Source of the DNA: TH5896 sp049578985
GTDB taxonomy: Archaea > Thermoproteota > Nitrososphaeria > Nitrososphaerales > Nitrososphaeraceae
Direction: 5' to 3'
DNA length: 64,000 nucleotides
Assembly (NCBI GenBank): GCA_049578985.1
Contig: JBAUMZ010000085.1
Span: forward strand, 1 to 64,000
In this document: positions 35,595 through 44,957 of the stretch, piece by piece
How positions within the stretch are numbered: position 1 is the stretch's first letter
Layout: every line of letters starts with the position of its first letter
Program-made: the position numbers and the translations under genes
Notes under the pieces: model-generated
Told to the model about the DNA's origin: nothing
Seen by the model: only the letters and a program-made list of their open reading frames with translations
Databases searched by the model: none

Positions 35595-36572
35595 TTACAA
35601 ATGGTCATCAATATTGATCACGTCAAGCTGGAGAATTTGTCTTGGTTCACTTACTACAAGACCTTGAGCTCTCTTCCGTAATAGTGGAAGTATTTTGATA
35701 AATTCCTTTTTGTCTATTATCGTGCTAACGCTATACCATCCACTTTCACTTAAATTGCTTATTGTAGGCCTCTTGAGAGCGGGAAGTCCTTCAAGAATAG
35801 AACTAATATTTTCTTCTTTAACATTCATAAAAATGTGAACTTTTTTTCTCGCTTCAACTACTCCCTTCAATAGAGCGAGCATATCTGCAATCTTTTCTCT
35901 CTTACGTATGTTCATTAATGACCTCTTATTTGCAATTAATATTGCAGACGACTCCATCACAGTATCTATAATCTTAAGATTGTTTTGCATTATGGTCGTT
36001 CCTGTTTCAGTAATATCAAAGATCGCATCAACATCTTCTGGTGGTTTAGCTTCTGTCGCGCCAAAAGAAAGGAATATCTGCACATTATTGTTTGTACCTA
36101 TACGCAACCATGGGGTAATAATCTGGGGATCAGAATCGCCAAAATACTTAGTGTATGCACTATTGGATTTTATATGTGAAGAAGTGGTTGTAAGATATTC
36201 AGACGAGATCCTCAAAGTCTTCTTCTTCTCCGCGAATTCTGTGATCAGTTCCGATAAGTTATTGACCGGAAAAATCTTAGGTACTGCAATGACCTGGCTA
36301 ACACGCCCATACTCCAAATCAAGTAACTGAGAAACAAATGCATTAGCTTCTCTGACCCAATCCTTACCAGTTATCCCGACATCGTAGAAACCTTCTTGAA
36401 CATAGGTGGGAATTTCTTGCGGGCGTAGTATTTTCACTTCGATATCTGGATCACTGAGTTTGATGCGATATGTTCGTCCATGACCACTAACAGTCTGCCA
36501 TGCTTGTTCGAGCACTCTAAATGTCGCCTCTTCAATACTGCCTTTTGGAATTGCAAACTTAACTATAGACAT
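35595..36572 (-). CDS. hisG: ATP phosphoribosyltransferase, long form
   Basis: HisG catalyses the first step of histidine synthesis. The 325-residue protein is the long form: catalytic domains with PKGSIEEATFRVLEQA, DVGITGKDWV and DAIFDITETGTT (PRPP loop), then a C-terminal ACT-like regulatory domain (~residues 245-325, KKVHIFMNVKEENISSILEGL). Histidine feedback is therefore expected. It is separated from the rest of the his operon by a divergent nuclease gene. Confidence 0.95.
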   Translation of the reverse strand: MSIVKFAIPKGSIEEATFRVLEQAWQTVSGHGRTYRIKLSDPDIEVKILRPQEIPTYVQEGFYDVGITGKDWVREANAFVSQLLDLEYGRVSQVIAVPKIFPVNNLSELITEFAEKKKTLRISSEYLTTTSSHIKSNSAYTKYFGDSDPQIITPWLRIGTNNNVQIFLSFGATEAKPPEDVDAIFDITETGTTIMQNNLKIIDTVMESSAILIANKRSLMNIRKREKIADMLALLKGVVEARKKVHIFMNVKEENISSILEGLPALKRPTISNLSESGWYSVSTIIDKKEFIKILPLLRKRAQGLVVSEPRQILQLDVINIDDHL

Positions 36573-36611
36573 GGCTAAACGCTTGAGAGATGCCAGATCC
36601 TTTGTATATAT

Positions 36612-37901
36612 CTAATCATTGATTTGACCATCTTGACTAAATTTAATCATCAATTCCTTTGCTCTAGATAGATTGACTTTGTCTTCCTTGACAAGGTGTT
36701 CTGATATAATGTCTATCAGATCGCCTCTTGCCCCCGCCATAAAAGCAATATTTCTTGAATGTAGTTTCATATGCCCTTTTTGGATCCCTTCAGAGGCCAA
36801 TGCGAGTAGCGCTGCAAAATTCTGAGCTAGACCCACAGATGCGATTACAATCGCAAGTTCTTGGGAAGAATTAACTTTTAGAATCTTTAAACTCGTCGCA
36901 GCCATCTGATGTACCCTTGTCACTCCACCAACTATCCCTACAGCCATAGGCAGTTCCAATTCACCAACAAGATCACCATTTTCATCTCTACACCAATTTG
37001 ACAATGACTTGTAACGACCTCCTCTACCAGCATAAGCGTGAGCCGCAGCCTCAATAGCACGGAAGTCCTGCCCGGTCGCCAGTGCTACAGCATCAATGCC
37101 GTTCATGATACCTTTGTTGTGAGTAACAGCTCTGTTGACATCTGAATAGGCAAGAGCATATGCATATAGGATTCGTTCGACAGTAATATCTCCACCAATT
37201 TGATTTTTTGGAAAAGTGCCTCTACATCTAACTAGTCTTCGCACCGAATAGTTTGAAAGGATCTTCAATATCGTCCTGCACCCAGTAATACTCTCGATGG
37301 CTTGTCCGACCACTTCGCATATCGTATTCACTACGTTAGCACCCATCGCATCATGAGTGTTGATTATAAGTTCTACGATGATCATGGTGCCCATCCCTAG
37401 CTGGCTCTCGTCCTCGACGGCTCTGACTTCTATTTCTTTCACTTTTGACGATCTAGCCCTGGAAGTGGCAATCCTACACAATTCATCTTTATTTTCGAGA
37501 ATCTCTCTTGAAATTGCCTCATGAGGCTTCTCATCGGGAATTACTTGAATTTGACCAATCATTAGGGAATCATCTGCTTCACCGTGAAATCCGCCAGTGA
37601 GTTTGGCTATTTTTGCCGCTTTACTTGTTGCGGCAATCACAGATGGTTCTTCTATTGCCATAGGGATGAGATACTCAATATCATTAATCAAAAAGTTTGT
37701 CGCAATTCCCAGAGGGACGGAAAATACTCCTATCGCATTTTCTATCATTCTATTCACATTATCAAAACCCAAGCTGTGCGCTGAATCCTTCAGAAATTTG
37801 ACGTCCATGTCCCCAAGAGAAGTATTTTTCTTAATTAGATCTAGTCTATTAGTCAGACTCAATTCTCGGAACTTAGTTCCTGCAGCGACGTCCAATTCCA
37901 A
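36612..37901 (-). CDS. hmgA: Hydroxymethylglutaryl-CoA reductase, class II type
   Basis: This enzyme makes mevalonate for archaeal lipids. The 429-residue protein shows ENAIGVFSVPLGIATNF (54-70), with Glu in IEEPSVIAA (84), the catalytic Lys in NKGIMNGIDAVALATG, Asp in DAMGANVV and His in KGHMKLHSRN. The sequence ENxIGxxSxPLG with EEPS is typical of class II (Pseudomonas mevalonii/Archaeoglobus type), not of the class I form. The first start is TTG 37901. It is codirectional with hisG, 39 bp upstream. Confidence 0.92.
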   Translation of the reverse strand: MELDVAAGTKFRELSLTNRLDLIKKNTSLGDMDVKFLKDSAHSLGFDNVNRMIENAIGVFSVPLGIATNFLINDIEYLIPMAIEEPSVIAATSKAAKIAKLTGGFHGEADDSLMIGQIQVIPDEKPHEAISREILENKDELCRIATSRARSSKVKEIEVRAVEDESQLGMGTMIIVELIINTHDAMGANVVNTICEVVGQAIESITGCRTILKILSNYSVRRLVRCRGTFPKNQIGGDITVERILYAYALAYSDVNRAVTHNKGIMNGIDAVALATGQDFRAIEAAAHAYAGRGGRYKSLSNWCRDENGDLVGELELPMAVGIVGGVTRVHQMAATSLKILKVNSSQELAIVIASVGLAQNFAALLALASEGIQKGHMKLHSRNIAFMAGARGDLIDIISEHLVKEDKVNLSRAKELMIKFSQDGQIND

Positions 37902-38064
37902 TGATCTTCTTCCAATACGACAGGCTGCCTATTTAGGTGTAACCTGTGGGGGTAGAGGAAATGGAATAACGGGCGCCGCGCCGCACCAGGAGCCAAAACT
38001 TTAAAGTCATTACCTTCAACTAAACTTGAGAAATTTGTCTTTAATCTGTGCTGCCAAATTCCAA

Positions 38065-38652
38065 ATGTTACAACATTATATTCTCTTAACCGGCTTCGTA
38101 GCATTGGCATTATTCATATTTATCGGAATTTCCTCTGATATTGTACACGGAGAGGGAGATGAGACGATCTCTGAACTAAATGAGACTACTGCGTCCTATC
38201 TTGTGAATACCAAAACCTTGGAGATAGGTAATGCGTCGTATCAGATCAGATATCAGATCAGTGGAGACAATCAATTGAAGACAATCTGGGTCCAAAGAGA
38301 TAATATAACACTGGCTGCAGAAATCTCGGCAGTCTCTGACGGGGAATTAACTATCGAGCTTCCAAGAGATGTTATAGACTCTAAAAGGCAATCGAACGCG
38401 GACGATGTTTATGCCATATTTATTGATGGACAGTTCACACCATATGATGAAATCATGAACAACACTCAAGCAAGGGTATTACGTATAGAATTCGGTAACG
38501 GATCTGAGCAGATAGAGATTACCGGGACACACATTGTCCCAGAATTTGGTCCCCTTGCTGCATTAGTTCTTGCGATATCATTAGCTTCTGTGGTCGTAGT
38601 AACGAGGATCAAGAACGTTAAGGGCTTTAATGACTTGTTCAGATCAAAATGA
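38065..38652 (+). CDS. Surface protein with a PEFG-CTERM signal
   Basis: From ATG 38065 the protein has a signal peptide (ILLTGFVALALFIFIGIS), an extracytoplasmic beta-rich domain (YLVNTKTLEIGNASYQIRY, VYAIFIDGQFTPYDE) and a C-terminal sorting signal: PEFGPLAALVLAISLASVVV followed by basic residues. PEFG-CTERM tails are known in Thaumarchaeota and are thought to be processed by an archaeosortase. The frame is open to TTG 38026. Confidence 0.85.
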   Translation: MLQHYILLTGFVALALFIFIGISSDIVHGEGDETISELNETTASYLVNTKTLEIGNASYQIRYQISGDNQLKTIWVQRDNITLAAEISAVSDGELTIELPRDVIDSKRQSNADDVYAIFIDGQFTPYDEIMNNTQARVLRIEFGNGSEQIEITGTHIVPEFGPLAALVLAISLASVVVVTRIKNVKGFNDLFRSK

Positions 38653-39015
38653 AAATCAAATGAAGCCGCCAGGAATGATCATATCTAATTCGATTTCGTT
38701 TTGCGGGTAATACAAGAGCTTGGAGGAAAGAAGTAAAACTATCTTAATTGACAGTTCCTCTTACTGCATTTACATTTATTGTCTCAATAGTAGCTTTAAT
38801 AGTATTGGTGGCTGATGGGTAACAGGCTTACTAACATCTTAGGCTTGGATCGGATCTCCGTAGTGACATACCTTTGATCACTCCCTCACACTTTTATTTT
38901 TTCAGTTGAAATAGAATTTGTCGTATTTAAACTATGTGGCGAGTACTGATTATTACATTTAACTGAGTTAGAGCCGATATTTTTTATGATCTTGCTTATT
39001 AATGGTCTCATTTGA
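38653..39015. other. Intergenic stretch
   Basis: About 360 bp without a gene. I see nothing beyond A/T-rich DNA suitable for the promoter of the following ABC ATPase gene. Confidence 0.4.
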
Positions 39016-39114
39016 GTGGTACGGATACGTTTTCCATATGGTATTTACAAACTAATTTGGATATTTTACAAAATACATAACAAACCAAGAAAAAAGTGTA
39101 TATATGCAAAATAT

Positions 39115-40137
39115 ATGCTTATTTCTATATTCTTGCAAGAAATACTCAGAGCTGAAAACCTGAAAAAATACTTTCGCATGTCAAAGGGTTTAATGAGCGC
39201 GATGAGAACCGACTCTGTTTCTCTCGTGAAGGCAGTTGATGGCATATCATTAAGACTAGATGAAAGTCAGGTCTATGTTATTGCAGGTGAATCAGGTTCA
39301 GGAAAATCAACACTTGCGAGACTGCTTTTGCGAGCAATAGAACCAGACGAAGGTCGAATAATATTCAAGGGTGATGACATCACAAGAAAGAAGGATGCAG
39401 ATCTCAAGGAGTTTAGAAGAAGTGTCCAAATGGTACACCAAGATGCGTACACATCACTCGATCCCAGAATGAAAATCCTTGATATCGTAATGGAGCCAAT
39501 TACTATCCATGAAAAGGGCAACTCAAGAAGGGAGAAGCAAGAGAAGGTATACAAGGCATTGGAGGATGTCAAGCTTGAGCCTGCCGTTGAGCTATCCAGC
39601 AATTATCCATATTCTCTTTCTGGTGGTCAGCGACAAAGAGTCGCGCTAGCAAGAGCCCTAGTTCTGAGACCCGCTGTTATAATTGCAGACGAACCTGTAT
39701 CGATGCTAGACGTGTCGGTCCGAGCAGGGATATTAGAGCTAATGAAGGATCTTAAACACAGATTCAGAATATCATATATGTATATCACACATGATCTTAG
39801 TACATCCCGATACATCGGAGACAAGATTGCTATCATATACGCCGGGAAGGTAGTGGAGATGGGCAAGGTTGATACTGTTTTACTTGATCCTCTGCATCCG
39901 TATACCCAAGCTCTTATCGATGCCGTATCCGAACCAAATCCTACAAACTTGCAAAAAACAAGATCTATTCGTATACGTGAAGGGGAGAAAATATTTAGCG
40001 GAGGATGTAATTTTTATTTTAGATGTCTTTATTCAATGGATAAATGCAAAAAAGAACCATGTCTTAGAAATCCCCGTAAAGCCAATCAGTTTGAGAGTAG
40101 TGGGGATCATTTTGTCTCATGTTTTTTATATGACTAA
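39115..40137 (+). CDS. ABC transporter ATP-binding protein, OppF/DppF-type
   Basis: An ATPase of the oligopeptide group. Walker A is GESGSGKSTLARL, the Q-loop QMVHQDAYTSLDPR, the signature LSGGQRQRVALARAL, Walker B VIIADEPVSMLDV and the switch His THDLS. The C-terminal HPYTQALIDAVSEP segment and cysteines (CNFYFRCLYSMDKC) are typical of OppF/DppF. No permease, binding protein or paired ATPase is adjacent. The frame is open to 39016; ATG 39115 is preferred because the domain starts soon after. Confidence 0.87.
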   Translation: MLISIFLQEILRAENLKKYFRMSKGLMSAMRTDSVSLVKAVDGISLRLDESQVYVIAGESGSGKSTLARLLLRAIEPDEGRIIFKGDDITRKKDADLKEFRRSVQMVHQDAYTSLDPRMKILDIVMEPITIHEKGNSRREKQEKVYKALEDVKLEPAVELSSNYPYSLSGGQRQRVALARALVLRPAVIIADEPVSMLDVSVRAGILELMKDLKHRFRISYMYITHDLSTSRYIGDKIAIIYAGKVVEMGKVDTVLLDPLHPYTQALIDAVSEPNPTNLQKTRSIRIREGEKIFSGGCNFYFRCLYSMDKCKKEPCLRNPRKANQFESSGDHFVSCFLYD

Positions 40138-40189
40138 CTTATTTACGAACTAAGGCGTTTGTCGTTGTAATTGTCACTGTGTGTCAGCG

Positions 40190-43100
40190 TCATGGATTTG
40201 ACTGTAAGCTTGGGCTTACCTTTTTGCCAGGATTATATCTTACAACGCGAGAAATACCATCTTTAGGATAGACGCCATAAACAAGACTTGCCCTAGCCAC
40301 GGTAGAATCTTTAAGAGTGACCAGTATAATCTGGTTGTCAATTGATCGTCTTAAGAGAACACCTAGTAATCTCTCCGTATTCTGTGCATCTAGATGAGCA
40401 TCAACTTCATCCATGAGATAGAAGGGAGAGGGCTTTAGTGACTGTAATGCTAACAGAAATATTGTTGCGGCCATCGTTTTTTCTCCTCCCGAAAGCGACG
40501 TAGATTCCCGCCTAGGTTTGTCGGGAAACTGTACTACTAGCATGATACCACTTGTTTCTTCAGCGGGGTTTTCAATTTCGAGCCAAGCTGATCCACCACC
40601 AGTCACTTCGGCAAATGTCTGTCTGATGTTCTGGTCCACCTTGGAAAATGCATCATCAAATACTTTGCCTCTTTCTTTAGCTATCTCCTCTATGAATTCG
40701 ACAATCGAGTTACGTTCGATTTCAAGTTCATTTCTTCGTTCAGACATACTTCGATAACCCTCAACTATTTCAGAATACACGTCCTTAGCGCGTAAGTTAA
40801 CCCTGTTTCTTATAGAATCATACTCAACATTTAAGTTCTCCAATATTATGTCTACGTTTAGGTCTTGTGGCATTTCTTCATAATTTAGTGACCTAAGCTC
40901 AGCTTTTAGCTCTTCGTATTTAATACTTAGCTGTTCGATATCCCTTTTGTAGATGGCAATATCGCGGTCCAGAGTAGAATATTCCCTTGACAATTTGCGT
41001 TCATTGTCCCGAATCACCTTTATTTTTTGTTCGTACTCAGAAATTATCCCATAAGACTTCCCAGTTGAATCAATAATGTCCTGTTCCTTCTGTCTAAGTG
41101 TCAAGATTTCAGAATCCACAATAGTTAGATTCTTTCGCAGATCATTTGATTCGGTACGCTGTTGTTGCAGTTCATCTAGAAGTTGTACCTCCTCTTCAAA
41201 GAGCTCCTTAACCTTTTGTTGAATTGCTTGCACCATTGATTTGATAGGTGTGGATTCAGTAATCTTTTCTCTAAGTTCTAAATCGGTTTTCTCAATAGTC
41301 CTCATGATATTACTTTTTTCACTTTGCAAGTTTGCAAATTCTCCACTTCCATGCAGCTTGTCTATCCTTTCTGACAGTATCATTAACTTACTCATTAGGG
41401 ATTTGGACTGAGATAGACGAGCATCAAACACCATTTGCATATTATCAGTACTTTCCCGCTTTTCTCGAAGTGATATGGCTTCATTGATTCTTGTCTTTAA
41501 CAATTCTTTCACTGAAGAGATCGACTCCGTTACGGAAGTAATTCTTTCGTGTAAACTTGTGATATTTGTTTCAGCTTTAAATTCCAATTGCTCTAATTTC
41601 GCCAGATCGTTTGTAAGTCCTTCAAGGTTTGATTTTTTCGATTTTACATAAGAATTGAGATGTCTTGTGGAGGACTCTAACTTTCTCAAAATCTCAGCAG
41701 TTAGAGCAGTTTTACTCAAGTCAAAGATTTTCGTTCCGAAATCAATCGATACTTGTATGCCACTTGGTTCGAAGGATATCCCTGACAAGGATACAGATTT
41801 GAACCCTCTCCTTGCTAATTCGTAACCAGTTGATGATGTGCGAACAAGTACTATATCCCGAAATAGGAACGTCACTAATTGCGAATACCCAGAACTCACG
41901 AACCTGTCTAAACTTCCCAATATGCCAACAGAGTCGGTTTCGTAAAGCCTCTCTATTTCAGAATCGGTAGTATAATAATTCAAGATATCAAGAGGAATTA
42001 TTTTAAATCTGGGTAACTTTTTCTTCATTGAATACCTGAGAAGTGCGATCATAGATTTTATGTCGGATACTACAATTGCCCTCATCCAATCTGATGCAGC
42101 AGCTAGAATAGCCCTCTCATATACCCTCTCGAACTCTATCAAGTCTTGAACTAATCCCACTATTCCTAGGTACTTGGAGGCTTTTAGTAAACTTGAAGTA
42201 GCAAAGTACTCTGTATTCGGATTCATGATGACTTGGTTAAAATCGTCAAACTTTTGCGATATGGCATCTTGTGCAATAACTACAAGTCGTGATGAGGCAG
42301 AGAGATCTTGCTCAACACGTTTCTTTGTATCCAAAAGCCATTCTGCAGAATTGTTACAAGATTGAAGATGTTGTAAATGAATTTGGAGGTCATTATTTTG
42401 CAAATGATTTAGAATATTGAATCTAGCAATTTGATTTCTTTGGGACAAGACCTCCACATTAGTGCTGTCCATAGCTCTCTGTATCTGTGCCCTTCTCTCC
42501 TCTAATCTTGCGCTAGCTGCTTCGAAATGACTCTGTATTCGAAGTAAAACATTTAATCTTCCATCAATGCTGGCCTTTTTTGTATGATATATACCTTCTG
42601 TGGATTCTATCTTGTCTATCTTTGCGTTTATCGAATTTAATTCAGACGTGAGATCACTCATCTCGGATCTCTTTAATTGTATACTTTGCTCAAGCTTTTC
42701 TAATTCCAATTGTGAACCTGACAGCTTGTCTTCTTGAACTACCTTCTCCAATTCAATTGATTTCAACCTTCTCTCAATATTCATGATTCGCTGATCCGCT
42801 TCTTTCAGAACTGCTCGGTTCCTTTCTGATTCATAGACGATGTTTGATAATTTACTCTCTACTATCGCCTTATCCTTATTTGTTATGTCCGACTCTTTCA
42901 TATATTTTGCCCTTTCCTGCTCGATCCCTTCGATTTGCGCATTCAGTTGACTAATCTCGTCTTCTAAAGACGAAGAACTAGAGCTTGAACTCTTTAATCG
43001 GTTTTCTATTGATTCGATCTTTGACCGAGTTGACACGATAACGTTAGAAATCTTGATGGCTCGATATTTTTTAATTTCATTTTCGATATTCAGAAATTTC

Positions 43101-43741
43101 ATTTGTTCATTTCTTTCAATTTCAAGTTCATCGATTCTTTTTCTAACCTCATCGATTCGTGCGAAGGCAATTTCTAAACGTCTATCTGATTCATCAAGCT
43201 GCTTTAGTGCTTCAGTCTTCTTCTCATCAAAGTATGATAAACCAATTATGTCTTCAATTATTCTTCTCCGTTCATCAGAATTGAGCTCAGAAATTCTAGT
43301 TATCATCCCCTGCTGTACTATATTGAACTTATTTGAAGTAGCAATTACAATCTCCAAAAGTTCAACTATGGTCCCCTTTGTAACTTTTTTTCCATTGAGA
43401 TAGTACTCACTTTCTCCTGCTTGGCCTTCCATATCTCTTGTCAAAGTGACACTGTCAGAGTCGATAGGGATACCTCGATCGTGATTGTCAAAAGTGAGAC
43501 TAACGTGGATCATCTTATGATGGGTATTCTGAGTGTCATGAAAGAGTGACTGAAATCTATCTACTCTAAGTACCCTTGGACTATTCTCTCCAAGAGCAAA
43601 CATTATCGCATCCAGAATGTTACTCTTCCCAGAACCATTTGGGCCAGTGACTGCTATAAGCCCTTTATCAAATGTTAGGACAGAATTCTTGAAACCAAAC
43701 GATTTGAAGCCGTAGACCTCTAGTTTTCTTATATGCACCAA
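40190..43741 (-). CDS. smc: SMC chromosome segregation ATPase
   Basis: A 1183-residue SMC protein that organises the chromosome. Walker A is GPNGSGKSN (33-41), followed by long coiled coils to ~residue 480, a hinge domain (~500-680, with YLGIVGLVQDLIEFERVYERA and the conserved Gly turns), a second coiled coil to ~1030, the signature LSGGEKTMAATIFLLALQSL and Walker B FYLMDEVDAHLD. Length is normal. No kleisin gene is adjacent. Confidence 0.97.
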   Translation of the reverse strand: MVHIRKLEVYGFKSFGFKNSVLTFDKGLIAVTGPNGSGKSNILDAIMFALGENSPRVLRVDRFQSLFHDTQNTHHKMIHVSLTFDNHDRGIPIDSDSVTLTRDMEGQAGESEYYLNGKKVTKGTIVELLEIVIATSNKFNIVQQGMITRISELNSDERRRIIEDIIGLSYFDEKKTEALKQLDESDRRLEIAFARIDEVRKRIDELEIERNEQMKFLNIENEIKKYRAIKISNVIVSTRSKIESIENRLKSSSSSSSSLEDEISQLNAQIEGIEQERAKYMKESDITNKDKAIVESKLSNIVYESERNRAVLKEADQRIMNIERRLKSIELEKVVQEDKLSGSQLELEKLEQSIQLKRSEMSDLTSELNSINAKIDKIESTEGIYHTKKASIDGRLNVLLRIQSHFEAASARLEERRAQIQRAMDSTNVEVLSQRNQIARFNILNHLQNNDLQIHLQHLQSCNNSAEWLLDTKKRVEQDLSASSRLVVIAQDAISQKFDDFNQVIMNPNTEYFATSSLLKASKYLGIVGLVQDLIEFERVYERAILAAASDWMRAIVVSDIKSMIALLRYSMKKKLPRFKIIPLDILNYYTTDSEIERLYETDSVGILGSLDRFVSSGYSQLVTFLFRDIVLVRTSSTGYELARRGFKSVSLSGISFEPSGIQVSIDFGTKIFDLSKTALTAEILRKLESSTRHLNSYVKSKKSNLEGLTNDLAKLEQLEFKAETNITSLHERITSVTESISSVKELLKTRINEAISLREKRESTDNMQMVFDARLSQSKSLMSKLMILSERIDKLHGSGEFANLQSEKSNIMRTIEKTDLELREKITESTPIKSMVQAIQQKVKELFEEEVQLLDELQQQRTESNDLRKNLTIVDSEILTLRQKEQDIIDSTGKSYGIISEYEQKIKVIRDNERKLSREYSTLDRDIAIYKRDIEQLSIKYEELKAELRSLNYEEMPQDLNVDIILENLNVEYDSIRNRVNLRAKDVYSEIVEGYRSMSERRNELEIERNSIVEFIEEIAKERGKVFDDAFSKVDQNIRQTFAEVTGGGSAWLEIENPAEETSGIMLVVQFPDKPRRESTSLSGGEKTMAATIFLLALQSLKPSPFYLMDEVDAHLDAQNTERLLGVLLRRSIDNQIILVTLKDSTVARASLVYGVYPKDGISRVVRYNPGKKVSPSLQSNP

Positions 43742-44031
43742 GGACAGTGGACCAGTATCCAGTCAATATTAATGTGTTCTATTTATAAAGATTGATTTAT
43801 CTGTGGATTCAGATAATTCAAAGCCTTTCCAAGCAAGATTGTTTATTTGTCGTAATTTCTTGTTAACGCTGTTCCAGTCTGTCTGTCTGTCTTTCTAAAC
43901 TATCTGCAAGATGCATTATGAATTATGAAGCGCATTCTGCGCAAAAATTGATACTAATTCAATTAAAACTTAAAATAAAATCAGAGAATTGTGTATTTCT
44001 GATGAAATTCACATATAAGAGATTCGTTCAA

Positions 44032-44712
44032 TTAAGTAAGAATCCTCATAAAATCCATAATGAGAGTTTGCTGATCTTTATTTGAATTTACAAATGCATC
44101 AAGCAACTCCCGTTCGACTCCAATATGGCCAGAGATAACTGATTTAAAGTTTTTCACATTCATAGGTATAATGCTATCTACTACACCAATACTATATGAA
44201 TGAATGTATTCATTGATTATTTTCGATACGAAATAAGGAGCGATGCTCATCAAGAGAAGTATACCATCAAAGAGGATCTTTTCTTCCTTATTCATGGGCT
44301 TTAGTGAGCCAATAAATGCTTCTAAAGACTTAGTTCTATACTCTTTCCCAAGCTCTTCGATGGATGATGCCACTAATAATCCTGCTTCAGTTAATTCATA
44401 GAATGGCACTCCTTCCAATTGCAGGGCTCTTGGCCCACGCCTCAATGGCAGTCTGCCGCCCTCCTTTACTACGCCTGAAGGAATAAGGACCTCGTCAAGG
44501 TCTCGAAAAATTCCTGAATAGATGTTCTGCCACAATATTCCATGTTTTTTCGCAATCACGTGAGCAATAGAAGTTCTTGTACACATCTCCGGGCTTTGTT
44601 CAGAGGCAAGATGCGCGATAATTCCTCTCTGCCTTTTCGCTTCTCCAGTGAACTTATCCTTCCGAGTCTTAAATGTGTCAAATATTGCTATGTTATATTT
44701 TGTGCCTTTCAA
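44032..44712 (-). CDS. Conserved hypothetical protein
   Basis: A 226-residue cytoplasmic protein with a possible winged-helix-like middle region: IAHVIAKKHGILWQNIYSGI, RDLDEVLIPSGVVKEGGRLPLRRGP-like wing and YELTEAGLLVASSIEELG. The C-terminal half is helical. No family name comes to mind. It lies 290 bp upstream of smc on the same strand; a link to chromosome biology is only suggested by position. Confidence 0.65.
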   Translation of the reverse strand: MKGTKYNIAIFDTFKTRKDKFTGEAKRQRGIIAHLASEQSPEMCTRTSIAHVIAKKHGILWQNIYSGIFRDLDEVLIPSGVVKEGGRLPLRRGPRALQLEGVPFYELTEAGLLVASSIEELGKEYRTKSLEAFIGSLKPMNKEEKILFDGILLLMSIAPYFVSKIINEYIHSYSIGVVDSIIPMNVKNFKSVISGHIGVERELLDAFVNSNKDQQTLIMDFMRILT

Positions 44713-44957
44713 AGATAAAGCCTCTGCAACATCAAATTTTTTGGTGAAATATTATTTTAATCTGTTGGTATATTGCATCCCAACTCTGGTTGTAACGGCC
44801 CCTGAAAAATTCGTTTCATATGGTCCTTATATTGACTAAACAGGGAATCTTTTATGACCATTCGATTAATTTTGATCTCATGTTTAGCCCGTCATTATTG
44901 CGAGAATATAAGGCAAAACTTATAATCCCTCCGCTAAACACCTAATTAAGGTATTAT

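Noticed and set aside
37950..37995. G+C-rich patch before HMG-CoA reductase
   Set aside because: Less than 50 bp long, no structure or gene; not enough to argue for foreign DNA.
43874..43892. GTCT-type tetranucleotide run between smc and the next gene
   Set aside because: Only about four units and no gene or repeat array around it, so not a CRISPR or a meaningful microsatellite.
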